Shown one piece after another: positions 60,976-64,000 of a stretch of 64,000 nt of DNA. How positions within the stretch are numbered: the stretch's first letter is position 1; each line of letters starts with the position of its first letter. The position numbers were made by a program, and so were the translations under genes. The DNA comes from Caenorhabditis elegans (Eukaryota; Nematoda; Chromadorea; Rhabditida; Rhabditidae). The notes under the pieces were generated by a model. The model saw nothing but the letters and a program-made list of their open reading frames with translations. It was not told the origin of the DNA and did no database searches. The stretch is taken from contig NC_003281.10 in the NCBI RefSeq assembly GCF_000002985.6, forward strand, positions 7,254,001 through 7,318,000, written 5' to 3'.

Positions 60976-62478
60976 AGCTGGAAATTTTTAATCTCTATCA
61001 TCTATGTATATATCCAGTAGTAAAGATAAAAAACTGTGATTTTTAAAGTGGTAATACTAGAAAATAAATGCCTTTTTTTGCCACGAGTAATGGTTGAATT
61101 GAATGAGTATATCTATCTGAAAACTTGATGGCTAACAACCTTTCAGCTTATTACAATAAAAACTGATAAGATAGTAATTAAATTAATATTAATCGACACC
61201 TAATCTCAAGTTTACAGCTGAAAGTTTAAATGAAAGAAAAAACCAGGAAAAATTAAAAAAAAAATAAAAAGTTCAGTTTAATAACCGTGTGAAACCAATA
61301 AGAGATGATGTGGAATTCGGACGAGCAGGCAGTGAAAAGAGGTGCGGCTGTGTGAAATGATAACGATATGATAACCTGCCACATTTTCACTCGAAAGCGG
61401 CACTTAAAAAGCTACGTTTGAAGGCATTTATTAGTTCTTCGTGATGTGATGCTTTAACAATCAATAGGTTAAAGAAGGAAGCTTCCCAAAATGTAAAATA
61501 TCTGATTTTATATTAAATTAATTGAAACCACTGTAGGACGCCATGCCCGTCGTTCAATCCTGATCGCCAGCGTGCATTGTGGACTGTTTTGAGACTTTAA
61601 ATTCGTGAGAAAAAAGAAATGCATCTTTTCGTATTTTCTGAAAAATTGCGTAAACACATATAACTTTAATTTAAAAGAAGATCATCCAGATAAGTTTCTG
61701 AAATAATTGTCGAAAACGAAAAATAATATGGCGCTATCTTCAACTGTTTCATGTGAATTATATTGATTTGAACTGCTTCCATTCTGCCACCGTACCACTG
61801 TAGTAATTTTACCCGGTAGTACCTCTATACTGTAACTGCCTTTATTCAAAATACTTGTTATCGAGCTTCACAAGTTTGCAATGTGATCCCTACGATTTTC
61901 ATAGTATTTTAAAGTATTTATTTTCAAGAATTTCATAAGTACATGAGATTTACGGGATAATTGAATTGAAAACAAAAAGTGAAAAAAATAGTGCACAATG
62001 AGCATGAAAAGTATCACAACATTTGAAAATTGGAGAGGGGAACATTTTTTAGGGTAGAAAATAAATTATGCGTAGAATTCTTTTGTTGTGTTCTATAATT
62101 TTTTTGGAGTAAAGGTTTTGGTACAAAACCCCTACTTTTTAAATTTTTTTTTTGTGGGAAATTTTAGAAAAAGGGTCGGTGCTGATATATAGTCATAAAA
62201 TTGTCAAAATATAGAAAAATGTGTGAAAATAGAGATAAGACGTGTTAAACTATGGCATGATAGGGGGTATGGGGAGAATAATTTTTCAGTAATAAAAATC
62301 CTGATTTGCATATGTAACTGCGTCCCATAGGCAAATTTCACATTTAAAAATTAAATGACCTAGGTTAATGAAAGAAGAAAAAGGTAATTCTTTCACAACC
62401 TTTTTTTACAATTGTACTCATATGTTTGTTTGATGAATTTGAAAAGTATCAAAGAAAAATAGAAAACACTACAATGTC
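60976..62478. other. Intergenic region, no gene seen
   Basis: AT-rich spacer of 1.5 kb between two minus-strand genes. GATAA motifs near 61360-61375 (TGATAACGATATGATAAC) could be GATA-factor sites for the Cys-rich secreted gene just downstream, which would suit intestinal expression. Nothing else is supported. Confidence 0.4.
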
Positions 62479-63224
62479 TTAGACAGAAGATTGCACAAAG
62501 TTTGCTCCAGGAGATTGTCGTTGAACATTATATTCAATTGGCTGCTGTTGAATATATCCAGTTGGTCCTTGAGTATAAATTACATCTGGAGCATATTGTG
62601 GAATTGATTGATTTTGAATATATTGTTGAGTAGTTGGAGTCACCAATGGAACATTTGAATATTGTTGTGGTTGAGTACTGTATTGAGTTACGGATGGAAC
62701 TGGAGTGAATGACGTTGGATTCACTGGTGTACGGATTGGAGCATTGTAGCTGCAAAAACTCATTTTTGAAGAATTGAATTGAAAAATTTTTCAGTCATTT
62801 TTTGAAAATTATATTCTTCTTTCATCAGCAAGCTATAAAACTAGATGCATTTGAAATTGGATATCTGTCGTCTATTCTGACTCTGATAAAGCAAAATTTT
62901 CAATCGGTTATTCTTCATTCAAGTTAGAATTTTAAATTGAACTTTACAAAAATTGGTTCTTGTAACATTAAAAAAAATCCCCATTTGCATTCATAACTTT
63001 TTTGAAACCCTCTGACAAATGTAGTACTTACTCATAGTTCTGTGTTGGAGCTGGATTATAAGGGAAGTCAGAAGCTGGCTGTTGCTCTCTGAAATACATT
63101 TGATCGAAATTGCCCTTCCAATTAAAAAACTGTTAGGTTTATTTTACCTGTATTGTTGTTGTGGTTGATTCCATTGCGCAGAATTCCTCCCAGAATGAAG
63201 CCTTTGTTTATCATCACTTCTCAT
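62479..63224 (-). CDS. Gln/Pro/Tyr-rich low-complexity protein
   Basis: Exons 63224-63148, 63088-63032 and 62749-62479 give 134 residues. The composition is dominated by Gln, Pro, Tyr, Ser and Asn (WNQPQQQYREQQ, TQPQQYSN, TTQQYIQNQ, GYIQQQPIEY), typical of disordered prion-like or 'pqn' proteins of worms. No folded domain is seen. The first exon begins with ATG directly after TTTTAG; this may be a trans-splice site, or the exon may be internal to a longer gene whose earlier exons lie beyond the window. An upstream frame starting MDGSKNF (near 63594) ends before a good donor but does not join in phase. Confidence 0.65.
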
Positions 63225-64000
63225 CTAAAAGAGGAAGGTTTTAAACATGTGTATCTTAAAATGACTTTTTGATTCGCTGTGAAATTCAATTTTTTGCAAT
63301 TATTTTTCATTTCCCTTCACAAAAGAACTTTCAAAAGTCATATAAATATTGCAAGTTCTGTCATATTCCACCTGAGCCGCTGACCTCCTTCTGTCCCATC
63401 CGTTCTTTTATTTGTCAAATGCTTCTGTTTCTTTCTTTCTTTCTCTAATTCTCTCTTGATTTTGTTCATCTCTCTCTGTATTTCATTCACATGCAAATAC
63501 AAACATTGCATGTACATATGAATGATTCCTCTCTCTTTTCTCCTCCGCAACAAATAGGCAAAGCGCATACCAAAATTCTTCGAGCCGTCCATCTTTGTGA
63601 AGAGAATGAGAGTGAGAGAAAACATACAAAAGCAAAATTTGGAGAAAAAGAATCGTAATGTCTATGCAGACTGTACAATACTATTGATTAATGGAAGAAA
63701 ATGAATTGAGGTTTCCAGGTTTACGGGATTTTCCGAGTGTCAGGCTTTAGCTTATAAAAGAGCCTATGCTTATTTTATACAGTAATCAAAAACAGAAAAA
63801 AAAACGATATTTGAAATCAACCTATAAATAATTTTGCAGACCTAACCTTCAACATTTAAATTTCAAGAATTCAGTGTAAAGCTGGAATGATTGAAAACCA
63901 TAATCATTGAATTTGGAAAATCCACAGAATGAGAAAGCTTGATCTTTGAGCTTGATCAGTGGCCAAGTTTTCTCAACTTGGCAACCACGTGAGAAATGAG
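63225..64000. other. Right-edge region, no complete gene seen
   Basis: The sequence holds CT/TC-rich stretches (63420-63480 and 63520-63545) and a small palindrome CCAAGTTTTCTCAACTTGG near the window end, perhaps the start of a repeat cut by the edge. It may be upstream sequence or intron of the Gln-rich gene. Confidence 0.4.

Noticed and set aside
1..64000. CRISPR arrays, prophage, prokaryotic operons or defence systems
   Set aside because: No direct-repeat/spacer pattern or prokaryotic gene organisation is present. All recognisable genes are spliced nematode genes.

Overview
The window looks like nuclear DNA of a Caenorhabditis nematode, most likely C. elegans. It is AT-rich. Introns are short with T-rich TTTCAG acceptors, a few introns are very long, genes lie close together on both strands, and acceptor-like sites precede several start codons as expected for trans-splicing. 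Neighbouring psd-1, pho-5, ykt-6 and algn-11 homologues match my memory of a segment of C. elegans chromosome III. That placement is recall and was not searched. Exon joins below were worked out by hand from splice signals and reading-frame continuity.

Layout. 1-5011: no gene seen. 5012-14225 (+): a globin-like, probably N-myristoylated protein whose 5.1-kb first intron holds a mariner-like element. 14698-17031 (-): phosphatidylserine decarboxylase with two possible first exons. 17032-21045: gene-poor. 21046-23271 (-): a 57-residue protein downstream of a SPOUT1-type methyltransferase. 23604-29835 (+): an MFS/organic-cation-type transporter followed by a COG7-like protein. 30107-36548 (-): histidine acid phosphatase, YKT6 SNARE and ALG11 mannosyltransferase. 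39636-54266 (+): a CWF19L2-like splicing factor; its long introns hold a nested secreted PAN-domain gene on the opposite strand, a three-copy minisatellite and a 1.6-kb foldback element. 54354-56716 (-): an acyl-CoA-binding protein behind an unrecognised Pro/Asn-rich protein. 57328-58914 (+): a cation diffusion facilitator with Mn-type motifs. 59209-60975 (-): a secreted Cys-rich nematode protein. 62479-63224 (-): a Gln/Pro/Tyr-rich protein.

Several genes concern membranes and the secretory route: ALG11 (ER N-glycan assembly), YKT6 (Golgi fusion), a COG7-like Golgi tether, PSD (mitochondrial phosphatidylethanolamine), ACBP (acyl-CoA pool) and a probable Mn transporter, Mn being a cofactor of many Golgi glycosyltransferases. 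This may be chance in a gene-dense chromosome. Close same-strand pairs suggest SL2-type operons. I see no prokaryotic system, CRISPR array or virus. The most unusual DNA is the foldback element, which carries a Pol III-type A-box/B-box sequence in each arm.
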